Source of the DNA: Alteraurantiacibacter buctensis
GTDB taxonomy: Bacteria > Pseudomonadota > Alphaproteobacteria > Sphingomonadales > Sphingomonadaceae
Assembly (NCBI RefSeq): GCF_009827655.1
Contig: NZ_WTYV01000001.1
Location: 908,354-972,353, forward strand
Length of the DNA: 64,000 bases
Direction: 5' to 3'
Shown: positions 9,093-18,100 of the stretch, in pieces
Layout: the number at the start of each line of letters is the position of its first letter
Position numbering within the stretch: the stretch's first letter is position 1
The notes under the pieces: generated by a model
Database searches by the model: none
The model's input: the letters and a program-made list of their open reading frames with translations, nothing else
What the model was told of the DNA's origin: nothing
Position numbers and translations under genes: made by a program

Positions 9093-9113
9093 CGAGGGTG
9101 CCCCCCTTTTTTT
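9084..9113 (+). terminator. Rho-independent terminator overlapping the regulator's stop codon
   Basis: Stem AAGGGG (9084-9089) with CCCCTT (9103-9108) and a run of seven T (9107-9113). The 5' arm lies in the last codons of the GbsR-type gene. It would separate that gene from the membrane-protein gene at 9156, at least partly. Confidence 0.6.
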
Positions 9114-9155
9114 GCCACATCATTTCTCTTTTTGCAGAATTAACAGGAGGACAAG

Positions 9156-9530
9156 ATGCTTATCGAACTCAGCTATGCCGCCTACCTCACCGCCAGCATC
9201 GGCATGACCGTGTGGGTCGCCCGCACGCTCAGCAGCAACGGCGAGATCTTCCTGGTCGACTGCTTCGGGCACGACGAGAAGCTGGCCCGCAGCACCAACC
9301 ACCTGCTCGTCACCGGCTTCTACCTGGTCAACATCGGCTTCATCCTGCTGGCGCTGCAACTGGGCACCGAGCCTGCCACCGGGCCCGAAGCGATCCGCTT
9401 CATCGCCACCAAGGTGGGCCTGGCCGTGCTGGTGCTGGGCCTGTGGCACTTCTTCAACATGCACCTGATCGCCAAGTTCGGCCGCAAGGTGGGCCGCTGG
9501 CTGCGCGAGGCGGCGGTGTTGAACGGGTGA
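9156..9530 (+). CDS. Conserved small inner-membrane protein
   Basis: 124-residue protein of unknown function with about three hydrophobic segments: near 3-24 (start to WVART), 50-68 (LLVTGFYLVNIGFILLALQL) and 86-104 (KVGLAVLVLGLWHFFNMHLI). The loop between the first two is polar (GHDEKLARSTNH). GGAGGACAAG gives a strong ribosome-binding site before ATG. It follows the GbsR-type regulator and could be under its control, but the terminator between them argues for a separate or attenuated transcript. Confidence 0.7.
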   Translation: MLIELSYAAYLTASIGMTVWVARTLSSNGEIFLVDCFGHDEKLARSTNHLLVTGFYLVNIGFILLALQLGTEPATGPEAIRFIATKVGLAVLVLGLWHFFNMHLIAKFGRKVGRWLREAAVLNG

Positions 9531-9584
9531 GTGAACCGGCGGGCGGCACCACGCCGCCCGCCGCCACTTTAGGGGAAACGGATT

Positions 9585-10058
9585 ATGGTGCAGATCACAC
9601 ATGGCATGGGCAGTGGGATCGCTTGCGGCGCGCTCGCTGCGACGGGCACATTGCTGGCCGCCTTTTTTCTGGCGGGAGCAGGCGAAACGCTGGAATGGGA
9701 AGCGCTGGCCTATGTCCTGCCTTTCCTTGTCATCGTCTTACCCTCCGCCTCCTTCCTGATCGCGCTGACGGCGCTGGTGCTGGGGCTGCCGGTGATGTGG
9801 CTTCTCGACCGGATGCATTGCGCCAGTCGCGCAAGCCTTGGCCTGGCAGGTGCAGCGGTTGGGGCGGCCCTGTTCGTGGTGCCTTCGCTGGATGACGCCG
9901 GACGCTTGGACACCGACCTGCTCGCCTTCGTTCTGGCCGCTGTTGCGGGAGGAGGGGTGACAGGGTGGGTCTGGGGTGCATTGCAGGAACGCCTGCAGGC
10001 AGCCGCACAGCGCCCGGTGCCAGCTAACCGCATCGACGACCAGCGCATGTTGCGCTGA
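9585..10058 (+). CDS. Hypothetical inner-membrane protein
   Basis: 157 residues with four predicted membrane segments (about 12-32, 40-70, 82-98 and 112-130) and a short basic tail. No recognised domain. GGGGAAACGG before ATG 9585 serves as ribosome-binding site. It lies 54 bases behind another small membrane protein, so the two may be co-expressed. Function unknown. Confidence 0.6.
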   Translation: MVQITHGMGSGIACGALAATGTLLAAFFLAGAGETLEWEALAYVLPFLVIVLPSASFLIALTALVLGLPVMWLLDRMHCASRASLGLAGAAVGAALFVVPSLDDAGRLDTDLLAFVLAAVAGGGVTGWVWGALQERLQAAAQRPVPANRIDDQRMLR

Positions 10059-10064
10059 CCGGGT

Positions 10065-10577
10065 TCAGGCGGCGCGGACCTGCTCGACAAGATCGCCCGC
10101 CATGCGGTGCATTTCCGCCGCCGGATTCGCCCCCAAAGCCGCCAGCAGCCGCACCCCCTCACCCGCGCGCCGCTGCAGCCGGTCAGTCGCCCGCACCGGC
10201 CAGTGATCGTCCACCGGCATTCCGGCCAGCACGGGAAACGCACCGCGCAGCCGCTTCACCCCATGTTCCCCCAGCGCCTGCAGCAACTGGCGCTGGAGGA
10301 AAGCATCCGCCACCTCAGCCATGTCCCCGTGCACCTCGGCAGCTTCCACCAGCCGAACCAGGAACGCCTGCCCTTCGTCCGCCTCCAACCCGGCGTGGAT
10401 CGCAGCGACCAGCAGCATCAGCGGCAGCGGAAAGCCGGTGGCGGCGTGGGCCGCAGGCAGGTCGGCCCCCGGGCCTGCCAGCCGCTCCAGCGCGGTCCCT
10501 TCCCCCGCCTGCGCCAGCCGTTCCAGCGCGGCCAGCCGAAGCAACTCGTCACCGTGAAAGGCCAGGAACGTCATCAT
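10065..10577 (-). CDS. Hypothetical protein, Ala/Leu-rich helical
   Basis: Protein of about 170 residues, almost entirely predicted helix and rich in Ala, Leu, Glu and Arg, with no recognised family. It is transcribed against the preceding membrane-protein gene (6-base convergent gap) and divergently from the MFS gene. ATG 10577 is taken as start; a GTG at 10658 would add 27 basic residues. Codon use matches the neighbours, which supports a real gene, but a function cannot be given. Confidence 0.5.
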   Translation of the reverse strand: MMTFLAFHGDELLRLAALERLAQAGEGTALERLAGPGADLPAAHAATGFPLPLMLLVAAIHAGLEADEGQAFLVRLVEAAEVHGDMAEVADAFLQRQLLQALGEHGVKRLRGAFPVLAGMPVDDHWPVRATDRLQRRAGEGVRLLAALGANPAAEMHRMAGDLVEQVRAA

Positions 10578-10708
10578 CGCCAGGGCCTTGTGGCCTGCGA
10601 CAATTCGCGACGCAATCCGCGCGGCTTTCCCTTTGCCCCGCAAAGCGATTGCGGGCACAATCGCCGCCGCTTCGGCCCCGGCCGCGGCGGGTGAGAGAAC
10701 ACAGACAC

Positions 10709-11989
10709 ATGACCATGCGCCGCAGCACGCCCTGGGTGGCCCTGCTGATCCTGACCGGGATCAGCACCATCGGCTTTATCGACCGCATCGTGGTGAACGT
10801 GCTGGTGGAGCCGGTGAAGGCCGAATTCGGCCTGTCCGACAGCCAGGTTTCGCTGATGGGTGTGGCCTTTACCGCGCTCTACATCGTGATCAGCCTGTTC
10901 ATCGCCCGGCTGGCGGAGCGGGTGCGGCGGATGTCGCTGATATCGTTCGGCACGCTGGCATGGTCGGCCGCCACGGCGCTGTGCGGCTGGGCCACCGGGT
11001 GGACCAACCTGCTGCTGGCCCGCATCGCCGTGGGCGTGGGGGAAGGCGTGGGCCTGCCCGCGCTGCAATCGGTGGTGACCGACTATTACCCGGCGCACAA
11101 GCGCGGCTTCGCCCTCAGCGTGCTGATGCTGGCCCCGCCGATCGGCGCGGCCGTGGGCTTCATGGGCGGGGCGATCATCGCGCAGGAATTCGGCTGGCGC
11201 CACACCTTCCTGGTGGCGGCAGTGCCCGGCGTGATCCTGGCGGTCCTGGCCTGGATCTTCATTGCCGAACCGGCGCGCGGCCAGCATGATGTTGCCGCAA
11301 GGGCAGATACTGTGCCGCCCGTGCGCGCCGTGCTGGGGCGGCTGTTTGCCCTGCCCAGTTCGCGCCACCTGGTGTTCGGATCGGCGCTGGCGGCAGCGCT
11401 GGGCTTTGGCCTCAACTACTTCTTCACCTCGCTGATGATCCGCCAGTTCGGCGTGGGGCTGGGCGAGGCCGGGTTCTACGCCGGCCTCATCGCCAGCGCG
11501 CCCGCGATCGTCTCGGTGCTGCTGCAGGGCTGGCTGGCCGACCGCTTCGGGGCGAAGAACCCCGCGGCCTACATGTACATCCCCGCCGCCTGCCTGGTGC
11601 TGGGCGGCCCGCTCTATGTGCTGGCGATCACGCGTGACACGCTGCCGCTGTTGCTGGGCTTGGTGAGCGTGACGGCTTTCCTCAACTTTGGCTACCTGGG
11701 CGTGACCTATGCCGCGCTGCAGAACCTGATGCACCCGCGGATGCGGGCGACAGCCTCGGCCCTGCTCAATTCGATCTACGCCATTTCCGGCGCGGGGGGG
11801 CCGGTGGTGGTGGGGCTGCTGAGCGACCACTTTGCGCAAGGCCAGGGGGCCACGCAGGGGCTGGTGACGGCGATGGCGGTAACCGGCGCGCTCTACGTGT
11901 GGGCGGCGCTGCACTACTGGCTGGCAGGCCGCCGCTACCGTGCGGACCTCGCCCGCACCACCGCCGAGGATGCAGCGCAGGCGGCATGA
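10709..11989 (+). CDS. MFS transporter, spinster-like
   Basis: Inner-membrane secondary transporter of 426 residues with 12 predicted membrane segments. Features of the spinster-type major facilitator group are visible: GFIDRIVVNVLVEPVKAEF in segment 1, the loop after segment 2 (RLAERVRRMSLISFG, the motif A position), GVGEGVGLPALQSVVTDYYP and FGWRHTFLVAAVPG. ATG 10709 is favoured; upstream in-frame codons are Arg/Pro-rich and unlike a transporter start. The substrate is not predictable from sequence. Confidence 0.83.
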   Translation: MTMRRSTPWVALLILTGISTIGFIDRIVVNVLVEPVKAEFGLSDSQVSLMGVAFTALYIVISLFIARLAERVRRMSLISFGTLAWSAATALCGWATGWTNLLLARIAVGVGEGVGLPALQSVVTDYYPAHKRGFALSVLMLAPPIGAAVGFMGGAIIAQEFGWRHTFLVAAVPGVILAVLAWIFIAEPARGQHDVAARADTVPPVRAVLGRLFALPSSRHLVFGSALAAALGFGLNYFFTSLMIRQFGVGLGEAGFYAGLIASAPAIVSVLLQGWLADRFGAKNPAAYMYIPAACLVLGGPLYVLAITRDTLPLLLGLVSVTAFLNFGYLGVTYAALQNLMHPRMRATASALLNSIYAISGAGGPVVVGLLSDHFAQGQGATQGLVTAMAVTGALYVWAALHYWLAGRRYRADLARTTAEDAAQAA

Positions 11990-11990
11990 A

Positions 11991-12014
11991 AAAGGGGGCC
12001 GTCTGGCCCCCTTT
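11991..12014. terminator. Bidirectional terminator between MFS gene and metK
   Basis: Perfect 10-base stem AAAGGGGGCC/GGCCCCCTTT with a GTCT loop. It has T tracts on both strands (TTT on plus, five T on minus), so it can stop both the MFS transcript and the convergent metK transcript, whose coding end is about 160 bases away. The stretch 12015-12174 shows no gene. Confidence 0.8.
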
Positions 12015-12174
12015 CAAAACTTGCAGTGCTCAATCAGTCCGGCCCGTGAAATCGGTCCGCAAGGCCGAACAGCTGCCCGCAGCGCAGGCCGTCAGGCCGG
12101 GAGCGAGGACAGCCGTTGCGAAGCACTGCCTCCGGCAGAACGGGCCGGATGGCCCCGCCGGCGCCTGACGCGAA

Positions 12175-13380
12175 TCAACTCAGCGCGGCCTTCAGATCGT
12201 CGACCAGGTCGGTCCGCTCCCACGGGAAAAGGTCGCCTTCAGGCGTGCGGCCGAAGTGGCCATAGGCTGCGGTCTTGCGATAGATCGGCTTGTTGAGGCC
12301 CAGGTGGGTGCGAATCGCGCGCGGGGTCAGGCCGCCCAGCTTGGCCAGGCCCAGGATCGCCGCCTCGATCTTGTCGTCACCCACGGTGCCGGTGTCGTGC
12401 GTATCTACATAGAGCGACAGCGGCTTCGACACGCCGATGGCATAGGCGATCTGGATGGTGCAGCGCGTGGCGAGCCCTGCAGCCACCACGTTCTTGGCCA
12501 GGTAGCGGGTGATGTAGGCGGCCGAGCGGTCCACCTTGGTCGGGTCCTTGCCGCTGAACGCGCCGCCGCCGTGGGGGGCCGCGCCGCCATATGTGTCGAC
12601 GATGATCTTGCGGCCCGTAAGCCCGGCGTCACCATCCGGCCCGCCGATCTCGAAGCTGCCGGTGGGATTGATGTGGTATTCGGTCTCGCGCAGCAGAACC
12701 GGCGGGATCACGTCGGCCACCACGCGCTTCACATAGGCGTGCAGCTCGGCTTCCTTCTCACCCTCGTCATAACCCGGCGCATGCTGGGTTGAGACGACCA
12801 CGGCGGTGGCGGCCACCGGCAGGCTGCCTTCGTACTTCAGGGTCACCTGGCTCTTGGCATCAGGCTCAAGGAACGGGGCCGCGCCGCTGTGGCGGTCGGC
12901 CGCCATGCGCTCCAGGATCTTGTGGCTGTAATAGAGGGTGGCCGGCATCAGGTCGGGCGTCTCGTCGGTGGCATAGCCGAACATGATGCCCTGGTCGCCC
13001 GCGCCTTCATCCTTGTTCGCGCCCGCGTCCACGCCCTGCGCAATGTGTGCCGACTGGCCATGCAGGCGGTTGATGAACTCCAGCTTCTCCCAGTGGAAGC
13101 CGTCCTGCTCGTAGCCGATTTCCTTCACGGTGTTGCGCACCGTGGCCTCGATCTCTTCCTTCGCGCCCGGAGCCCACTCGTCGTTCTCGTACACGCCCTT
13201 GCAGCGGATCTCGCCCGCCAGCACCACCAGCTGGGTGGTGGTCAGCGTCTCGCAGGCGATGCGCGCTTCGGAGTCCTTCGACAGGAAAAGGTCAACGATC
13301 GCGTCGGAAATCTGGTCGGAAACCTTGTCCGGATGGCCTTCGGAAACGCTTTCGGACGTGAAGAGATAGGATTCGCGCAT
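12175..13380 (-). CDS. metK: S-adenosylmethionine synthetase
   Basis: Makes S-adenosylmethionine from methionine and ATP; cytosolic tetramer. 401 residues, full length. It begins with the canonical [24 protein letters not shown] (ATP/metal-binding His in EGHPDK), then [16 protein letters not shown] (MetK signature 1) and [19 protein letters not shown] (signature 2, P-loop-like), and ends with a typical HFGR...FPWE motif. It lies 50 bases downstream of lnt. That gap contains small palindromes but no SAM riboswitch that I could recognise. Confidence 0.96.
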   Translation of the reverse strand: MRESYLFTSESVSEGHPDKVSDQISDAIVDLFLSKDSEARIACETLTTTQLVVLAGEIRCKGVYENDEWAPGAKEEIEATVRNTVKEIGYEQDGFHWEKLEFINRLHGQSAHIAQGVDAGANKDEGAGDQGIMFGYATDETPDLMPATLYYSHKILERMAADRHSGAAPFLEPDAKSQVTLKYEGSLPVAATAVVVSTQHAPGYDEGEKEAELHAYVKRVVADVIPPVLLRETEYHINPTGSFEIGGPDGDAGLTGRKIIVDTYGGAAPHGGGAFSGKDPTKVDRSAAYITRYLAKNVVAAGLATRCTIQIAYAIGVSKPLSLYVDTHDTGTVGDDKIEAAILGLAKLGGLTPRAIRTHLGLNKPIYRKTAAYGHFGRTPEGDLFPWERTDLVDDLKAALS

Positions 13381-13430
13381 GGTCGGTACCGGTCCTTCGA
13401 AGGTTATGGCCTATAACTACGTAGTCGGGT

Positions 13431-15056
13431 CTAAGGGCGGGCTTGCCGCAATGCAACAAGAGCCAGCAGCAGAAAAAGTGCGGCCCACGATAGCGCCAGC
13501 ATGTTGCCCAGGCGGGCGAACAGCGTGGGCGGCAGCGCGGGCGGCACCAGGGTATCGATCCGGCCAGCCTCTCCGGTGGCCAGGAAGTGGCGGACCACGC
13601 CGTGCGCATCGATTACGCCGGAGATGCCGCTGGGGGTGGCACGGATCACCGGCAAGCCCTCCTCGATCGCGCGCATCCGCGCCTGGGCAAAATGCTGCGG
13701 GGGGCCGGCCGCGCCGAACCATCCGTCGCTGGACCCGTTGCTGATGTAATCCGGCCGGTTATCGCCATCCACCACCTGGCCCGAGAAGATGATTTCATAG
13801 CAGATCTGCAACCCGGCCTTGCCGAAAGCCCCCAGGTCCATCGTCTGCGGGCCCGGGCCGGGCAGGAAATCGACCGATCCGGGCACCAGCCGCGAAAGGC
13901 CCAGCGGCTCCAGCAGGTCACGCATGGGCAGGTATTCGCCATAAGGCACCAGGTGCGCCTTGTCGTAATAGCCGACCAATTGCCCGCTGCCGTCCACCGC
14001 CAGCACCGAATTGCGAGCGCCGCTGAGGCGGCGGTCCGCGCCGAATTCCAGCCGCTGGCCGCCGGTCAGCAGCATGGCATCGCGGCCGATGGCGCGGGCA
14101 ATCAGGTAGCGGGCATAGACCGGCGAGCCGAGCGCGGTTGTGCGATCGTAATGGCGCTGCGGATACCCTTCCTCCAGGTAATCGGCCATGCCCGCTTCGG
14201 GCCACATCACCAGCCGCCGGGCGGGCGTGGCGTCAAACCCCACGGCGCGGCGCGACAGGTCGGTCAGCCGCTGGAAGTTGGCTTCGTAGAACAGCGGATC
14301 GTTGATGCGCGGCTGCGGAATGCCCGGCTGCACCACGGTAACCGGCAGGGTGCCATCCTCCTGCGCCGGCGCGGGCCAGTACATACCAGCCGTTACCAGC
14401 GCGGCGGCCAGGCCCGCAGGCAGCCAGCGCCGCTGCGCCAGCAGCAGGACCAGCCCGGCCCCCAGCAGCACTGCCAGCCCGGACAGGGCATAGGTGCCCA
14501 TCACCGGCACCAGCGCCGCCAGCCCCGGCCGGTCGAACGGCCCCAGCAGCACCATGCCGAACGGGTTCCACGAATAGCCCGTGAAAACCCAGCTGCGCAG
14601 CCATTCGGCCACGATCCAGCAGCCGGCAAAGGCCAGCACGCTGGCGTGCCCGCCGCGTGTGCCCGCCAGCCGGCGCGCGCCAAACGCTGCCAGCATCGGA
14701 TAGACGGCCAGGTACACCGCCAGCAGCGGTACCGCCGCCCAGCCCAGCACGGCGGGCATGTTCGCCTGGTAGGTAAAGGCCGTGGCGATCCAGTTGTTGC
14801 CCAGGGTGAAGTGGGCCCAGCCGAACAGCCAGCCCAGCCAGGCGGCCTGTTTGGGCGAGGAGGTATGCGGCAGCAGCCAGGCGAACAGGCCTATCGCCAG
14901 CAGGGCCAGCGGCCACAGGCCCAGCGGTACGAAGCCGGTGGCCGAAACCACGCCCAGCGCCAGCGCGGCCCAGGCGGGACGGCGCAGCAGCGCGGCGCGC
15001 AATCGGCCAACCTTCAACGGCCCACCATTCAACGGCTCAGCGGCAGGCCCGGTCAT
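13431..15056 (-). CDS. lnt: Apolipoprotein N-acyltransferase
   Basis: Inner-membrane enzyme that adds the third acyl chain to lipoproteins. Six or seven N-terminal membrane segments (residues about 25-220) precede a nitrilase-like periplasmic domain. The Glu-Lys-Cys catalytic set is visible: Glu in MWPEAGMADYLEE, Lys in YDKAHLVPYGEYLP and Cys in GLQICYEIIFSG. 541 residues, normal length. A C-terminal membrane segment follows. Upstream of metK on the same strand, an arrangement common in alphaproteobacteria. Confidence 0.94.
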   Translation of the reverse strand: MTGPAAEPLNGGPLKVGRLRAALLRRPAWAALALGVVSATGFVPLGLWPLALLAIGLFAWLLPHTSSPKQAAWLGWLFGWAHFTLGNNWIATAFTYQANMPAVLGWAAVPLLAVYLAVYPMLAAFGARRLAGTRGGHASVLAFAGCWIVAEWLRSWVFTGYSWNPFGMVLLGPFDRPGLAALVPVMGTYALSGLAVLLGAGLVLLLAQRRWLPAGLAAALVTAGMYWPAPAQEDGTLPVTVVQPGIPQPRINDPLFYEANFQRLTDLSRRAVGFDATPARRLVMWPEAGMADYLEEGYPQRHYDRTTALGSPVYARYLIARAIGRDAMLLTGGQRLEFGADRRLSGARNSVLAVDGSGQLVGYYDKAHLVPYGEYLPMRDLLEPLGLSRLVPGSVDFLPGPGPQTMDLGAFGKAGLQICYEIIFSGQVVDGDNRPDYISNGSSDGWFGAAGPPQHFAQARMRAIEEGLPVIRATPSGISGVIDAHGVVRHFLATGEAGRIDTLVPPALPPTLFARLGNMLALSWAALFLLLALVALRQARP

Positions 15057-15071
15057 CGGGCGGGTCCAGGA

Positions 15072-15860
15072 TCAGCCGACAGCTTCCAGCGCCTCGCCGC
15101 CACCATCGCCTTCGCTCTTCTTGCGCGGAGTGCGGGTGCGGCGCGGCTTGGGAGCGGGAGCAGCCTCGGCGGTATCCACCGGCACGGCCGGCTCCTCCTC
15201 GGCTGCGGAGCGCGAGATCGACGGGGGCAGCATGCCCGGATCGAAGGTGGGCGCAGCTTCCTCGCCCGCGTCGGCACGGTTGCCATCGCGTTCGGCGCGG
15301 TTGTCCTCGCGGCGCGGGCGGCGTTCGTTGCGGCTGCGGTTGTCGCGATCACGGTTGTCGCGCCCCTCGCGCCCCTCGCGCCCCTCGCGGTCGCGGCGCT
15401 GCTGGCGCGGGGCCAGGAAGGGGTTGGCCTCGTCCTCCACCGGATCGCCCTCGGTGCCGCGCGGCATTTCGGGTTCTTCGTCGTCACCCTGGGGTGCGCG
15501 CTCCTGGCGCTGCTGCTGCGGGCGGCGATCGCCGAAGCGGTCGTCCTCGAAATAGTCATCGCCATCGTCGGCCTCGCGGTCGCTGCGCTGGCGGCCCTGG
15601 CCCTGCTGCTCATCCTTCTGGGCCTTGGCATCGGCGATCACGCGGAAATAGTGATCGGCGAACTGCAGGTAGTATTCGGTCTGCACCCGGTCGTCGTTCA
15701 GCGAGGCCTCGTGCGCCAGCTTGCGATACTTTTCCAGCATCTGCGGGGCATTGCCGCGTGCCCGACTGTCGATCCGGTTGACCGGATTGCCGCCTCCGCC
15801 GCCGCCACGATTGTTGCCGCGGCCGCGCCGACGATTGTTGTTATTGCGTTGGTTGTTCAA
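15072..15860 (-). CDS. DUF4167 domain protein
   Basis: 262-residue protein of a family typical of alphaproteobacteria. The N-terminus is a polar Asn/Arg/Gly tract (MNNQRNNNNRRRGRGNNRGG) that looks RNA-binding or disordered. The DUF4167 core is at about 27-80 (GNAPQMLEKYRKLAHEASLN, DRVQTEYYLQFADHYFRV). The rest is a long charged, disordered tail rich in Asp, Arg, Glu and Gln with Arg-Asp/Asn repeats (about 120-190), ending in basic RRTRTPRKK. Function is not established. 15 bases upstream of lnt, so probably co-transcribed. Confidence 0.85.
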   Translation of the reverse strand: MNNQRNNNNRRRGRGNNRGGGGGGNPVNRIDSRARGNAPQMLEKYRKLAHEASLNDDRVQTEYYLQFADHYFRVIADAKAQKDEQQGQGRQRSDREADDGDDYFEDDRFGDRRPQQQRQERAPQGDDEEPEMPRGTEGDPVEDEANPFLAPRQQRRDREGREGREGRDNRDRDNRSRNERRPRREDNRAERDGNRADAGEEAAPTFDPGMLPPSISRSAAEEEPAVPVDTAEAAPAPKPRRTRTPRKKSEGDGGGEALEAVG

Positions 15861-15972
15861 AGGAAATTCGCTTCCTTATTGGGACCGGATGCTTGGTGTG
15901 CCGGTCACATGACCCCTCTAGGTCACAGCGCGCATGGTGCTGTGGTCTTGTCCGTGTTTGCGCCGGGAAAAG

Positions 15973-15986
15973 GGCGGTTGGCCGCC
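15973..15986 (-). terminator. Possible terminator of the prfA-prmC transcript
   Basis: Short stem GGCGG/CCGCC with a four-base loop. On the minus strand it is followed by CTTTT. It lies in the 227-base gap between prmC and the DUF4167 gene, which otherwise shows no gene. Confidence 0.35.
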
Positions 15987-16087
15987 ACTTACAGAGCAAA
16001 TGTGGAGTTAGGCCCCGGGTGCAAGCATTCCCCTGCGCACCGCTGGCCTGAGACGGAGGTAGCCACTCGCACGGGGTTTGCCAAGTC

Positions 16088-16921
16088 CTAATCGGTGGAA
16101 TGGCGCAGGACCACGGCGCGCGGACGGCCGGCCAGATCGGGGCGAACCTCGCTGGAGAACCCGGCAACGGCGGCAATGGCGCTGACGGCGGGCCCCTGTG
16201 TATGGCCGATTTCCAGCACCGCGATCCCGTCCGGAGCAAGCAGCGCGGGCAGTTGCGGGATCAGGACGCGGTAGTCGTCCAGCCCCTCCGGCCCGGCGAA
16301 CAGCGCGCCTGCGGGTTCGTGGTCACGCACGGCGGGATCGAGCGGGGCGTCGGCCTCCACATAGGGCGGGTTGGCCAGGATGAGGTCGAAGTGCCCCAGG
16401 CCTGCCGCCCAGCCGGGCTGGTTCCAGTCGGCCTCCACCAACCGCGCGCGACCGGCGAGGCCCAGAGCTGCGGCATTGCCGCGCGCCACGGCCAGCGCGC
16501 CGGGGGAGCAATCGATGCCCATGCCGGTTGCAGCAGGGCACTCGGCCAGCACGGTCAGCAGCAGCGCGCCGGTGCCGGTGCCGCAATCGAGCACGTGCTG
16601 CGGTGAGGGGTATGCGGCAAGTGCGGTCTCCACCACGCTCTCGCTGTCGGCGCGCGGGATCAGCGTGGCGGGGGTGACGCGGAACGGGCGGCCATAAAAC
16701 TCCTGGTTGCCCACGATATAGGCGACCGGTTCGTGCCCCGCGCGCCGCTCCACCAAGGCGGCAAACATGGCGGGTTCCTGCGCGTCCATGTGCCGCAGCA
16801 GCAGGTCGGACCGCGACACGCCCAGCGCATGAGCCATCAGCACCTCGGCATCCAGCCGCGCGGTATCGCTGGTGGCGGCGAGGCGGGCGGCGGCGGCGCG
16901 CAAGGCTGCCGCAATGGTCAC
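16088..16921 (-). CDS. prmC: Peptide chain release factor N5-glutamine methyltransferase
   Basis: Methylates the glutamine of the GGQ motif of release factors using SAM. 277 residues. N-terminal helical domain (1-75), then a Rossmann methyltransferase with [14 protein letters not shown] (SAM site, about 112-125) and the catalytic NPPY motif at 184-187. The GTG start overlaps the stop of prfA by four bases (GTGA), so modifier and substrate are translationally coupled, the common bacterial arrangement. Confidence 0.94.
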   Translation of the reverse strand: MTIAAALRAAAARLAATSDTARLDAEVLMAHALGVSRSDLLLRHMDAQEPAMFAALVERRAGHEPVAYIVGNQEFYGRPFRVTPATLIPRADSESVVETALAAYPSPQHVLDCGTGTGALLLTVLAECPAATGMGIDCSPGALAVARGNAAALGLAGRARLVEADWNQPGWAAGLGHFDLILANPPYVEADAPLDPAVRDHEPAGALFAGPEGLDDYRVLIPQLPALLAPDGIAVLEIGHTQGPAVSAIAAVAGFSSEVRPDLAGRPRAVVLRHSTD

Positions 16922-17985
16922 TCGCCCAGCGCCGCCAGCCGCTTGGCCTCGTCCTCGGTGGTGAGGGCGTCGATCAGTTCGCCGAGGCCCGTGCCTTCGA
17001 GAATTTCCGGCAGCTTGTGCAGGGTCAGGCCGATGCGGTGATCGGTCACCCGACCCTGTGGGAAGTTGTAGGTGCGGATGCGTTCGGAACGGTCGCCGCT
17101 GCCGACCATCGCCTTTCTCGCCTCGGCCTCGGCCCCGTGGGCTTCGGCGCGGCGGGCTTCGTAAAGCCGGGCGCGCAGCACCTGCATGGCCTTGGCGCGG
17201 TTCTTGTGCTGGCTGCGCTCGTCCTGCATCGCCACCACGATGCCGGTGGGCACGTGGGTGATGCGCACCGCCGAATCGGTGGTGTTGACGTGCTGGCCGC
17301 CCGCCCCGCTGGAGCGGTAGATATCGATCCTCAGGTCATTATCGTCGATCGTCATGTCGACTTCGCTGGGTTCGGGCAGCACGGCCACGGTGGCGGCACT
17401 GGTGTGGATGCGCCCGCCGCTTTCGGTGACGGGCACGCGCTGCACGCGGTGGACCCCGCTTTCGAACTTCAGCTTGCGGAACACGTTCTGGCCGGTGACG
17501 TTGGCGACGATTTCCTTGAACCCGCCCACTTCGCTGGCGTTCATCGAGACGGGTTCGACCTTCCACCCCTGTGTAGCGGCAAAGCGTTCGTACATCCGGT
17601 ACAGGTCGCCCGCGAACAGCGCCGCCTCGTCGCCCCCGGTCCCGGCGCGGATTTCCAGCATGGCGGGGCGGGCATCGGCCTCGTCTCGCGGCAGCATGGC
17701 GAGGCTCAGGGCGCGTTCTGCTGCCGGCAGGCGCTGCCTGAGGTCGGCCAGCTCCTCCTCGGCCATGGCCTTCATCTCGGGGTCGCCAAGCATCTCGGTC
17801 AGGCTCACCTGCTCCTCGCGCATGGCCTGCACCTCGGCGGCGGCCTTGGCCACCGGCTCCAGCTCGGCATAGTCGCGGCTGGCCTGGACGAAGGCCTCGC
17901 CCTCCAGCTGGCCGGACGCCATGCGCGCTTCCAGCTCCGCAAAGCGGTGTGCGATTTGCTGGAGGCGGTCGGCGGGGAGGGTCAC
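16918..17985 (-). CDS. prfA: Peptide chain release factor 1
   Basis: Reads UAA/UAG stop codons and triggers peptide release at the ribosome. 355 residues. The codon-recognition region has the PVT tripeptide at 185-187 (RF1-type PxT) and the GGQ catalytic motif is at 229-231 ([15 protein letters not shown]), the substrate of PrmC encoded by the overlapping gene. Full length and start agree with the family. Confidence 0.96.
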   Translation of the reverse strand: MTLPADRLQQIAHRFAELEARMASGQLEGEAFVQASRDYAELEPVAKAAAEVQAMREEQVSLTEMLGDPEMKAMAEEELADLRQRLPAAERALSLAMLPRDEADARPAMLEIRAGTGGDEAALFAGDLYRMYERFAATQGWKVEPVSMNASEVGGFKEIVANVTGQNVFRKLKFESGVHRVQRVPVTESGGRIHTSAATVAVLPEPSEVDMTIDDNDLRIDIYRSSGAGGQHVNTTDSAVRITHVPTGIVVAMQDERSQHKNRAKAMQVLRARLYEARRAEAHGAEAEARKAMVGSGDRSERIRTYNFPQGRVTDHRIGLTLHKLPEILEGTGLGELIDALTTEDEAKRLAALGE

Positions 17986-18003
17986 TGTGGTTCTCTACTC
18001 AAC

Positions 18004-18089
18004 GTCATCTCGGACTTAATCCGGGATCAGGCTTTCTACCGGCGGCGGTGGAAAAAGAATGCTGGACCCCGGATTAAGTCCGGGGTGAC
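18004..18089. repeat. Large imperfect inverted repeat, REP/BIME-like
   Basis: The arm at 18004-18028 contains CGGACTTAATCCGGGATC and the arm at 18064-18089 contains GGACCCCGGATTAAGTCCGG; they are near-perfect reverse complements with about 35 bases between. Each arm is itself palindromic around CCGGA..TCCGG. This form is typical of dispersed palindromic repeats in sphingomonad intergenic regions. It sits between prfA and hisS, both on the minus strand, and could act as a terminator or mRNA stabiliser for hisS. Confidence 0.75.
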
Positions 18090-18100
18090 GAATGGGTTTG

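Noticed and set aside
13381..13430. Possible SAM riboswitch between lnt and metK
   Set aside because: The gap is 50 bases with small palindromes (CCTTCGAAGG, ACTACGTAGT). I see none of the conserved cores of the SAM or SAM/SAH classes, and the length barely allows one. A covariance search would settle it.
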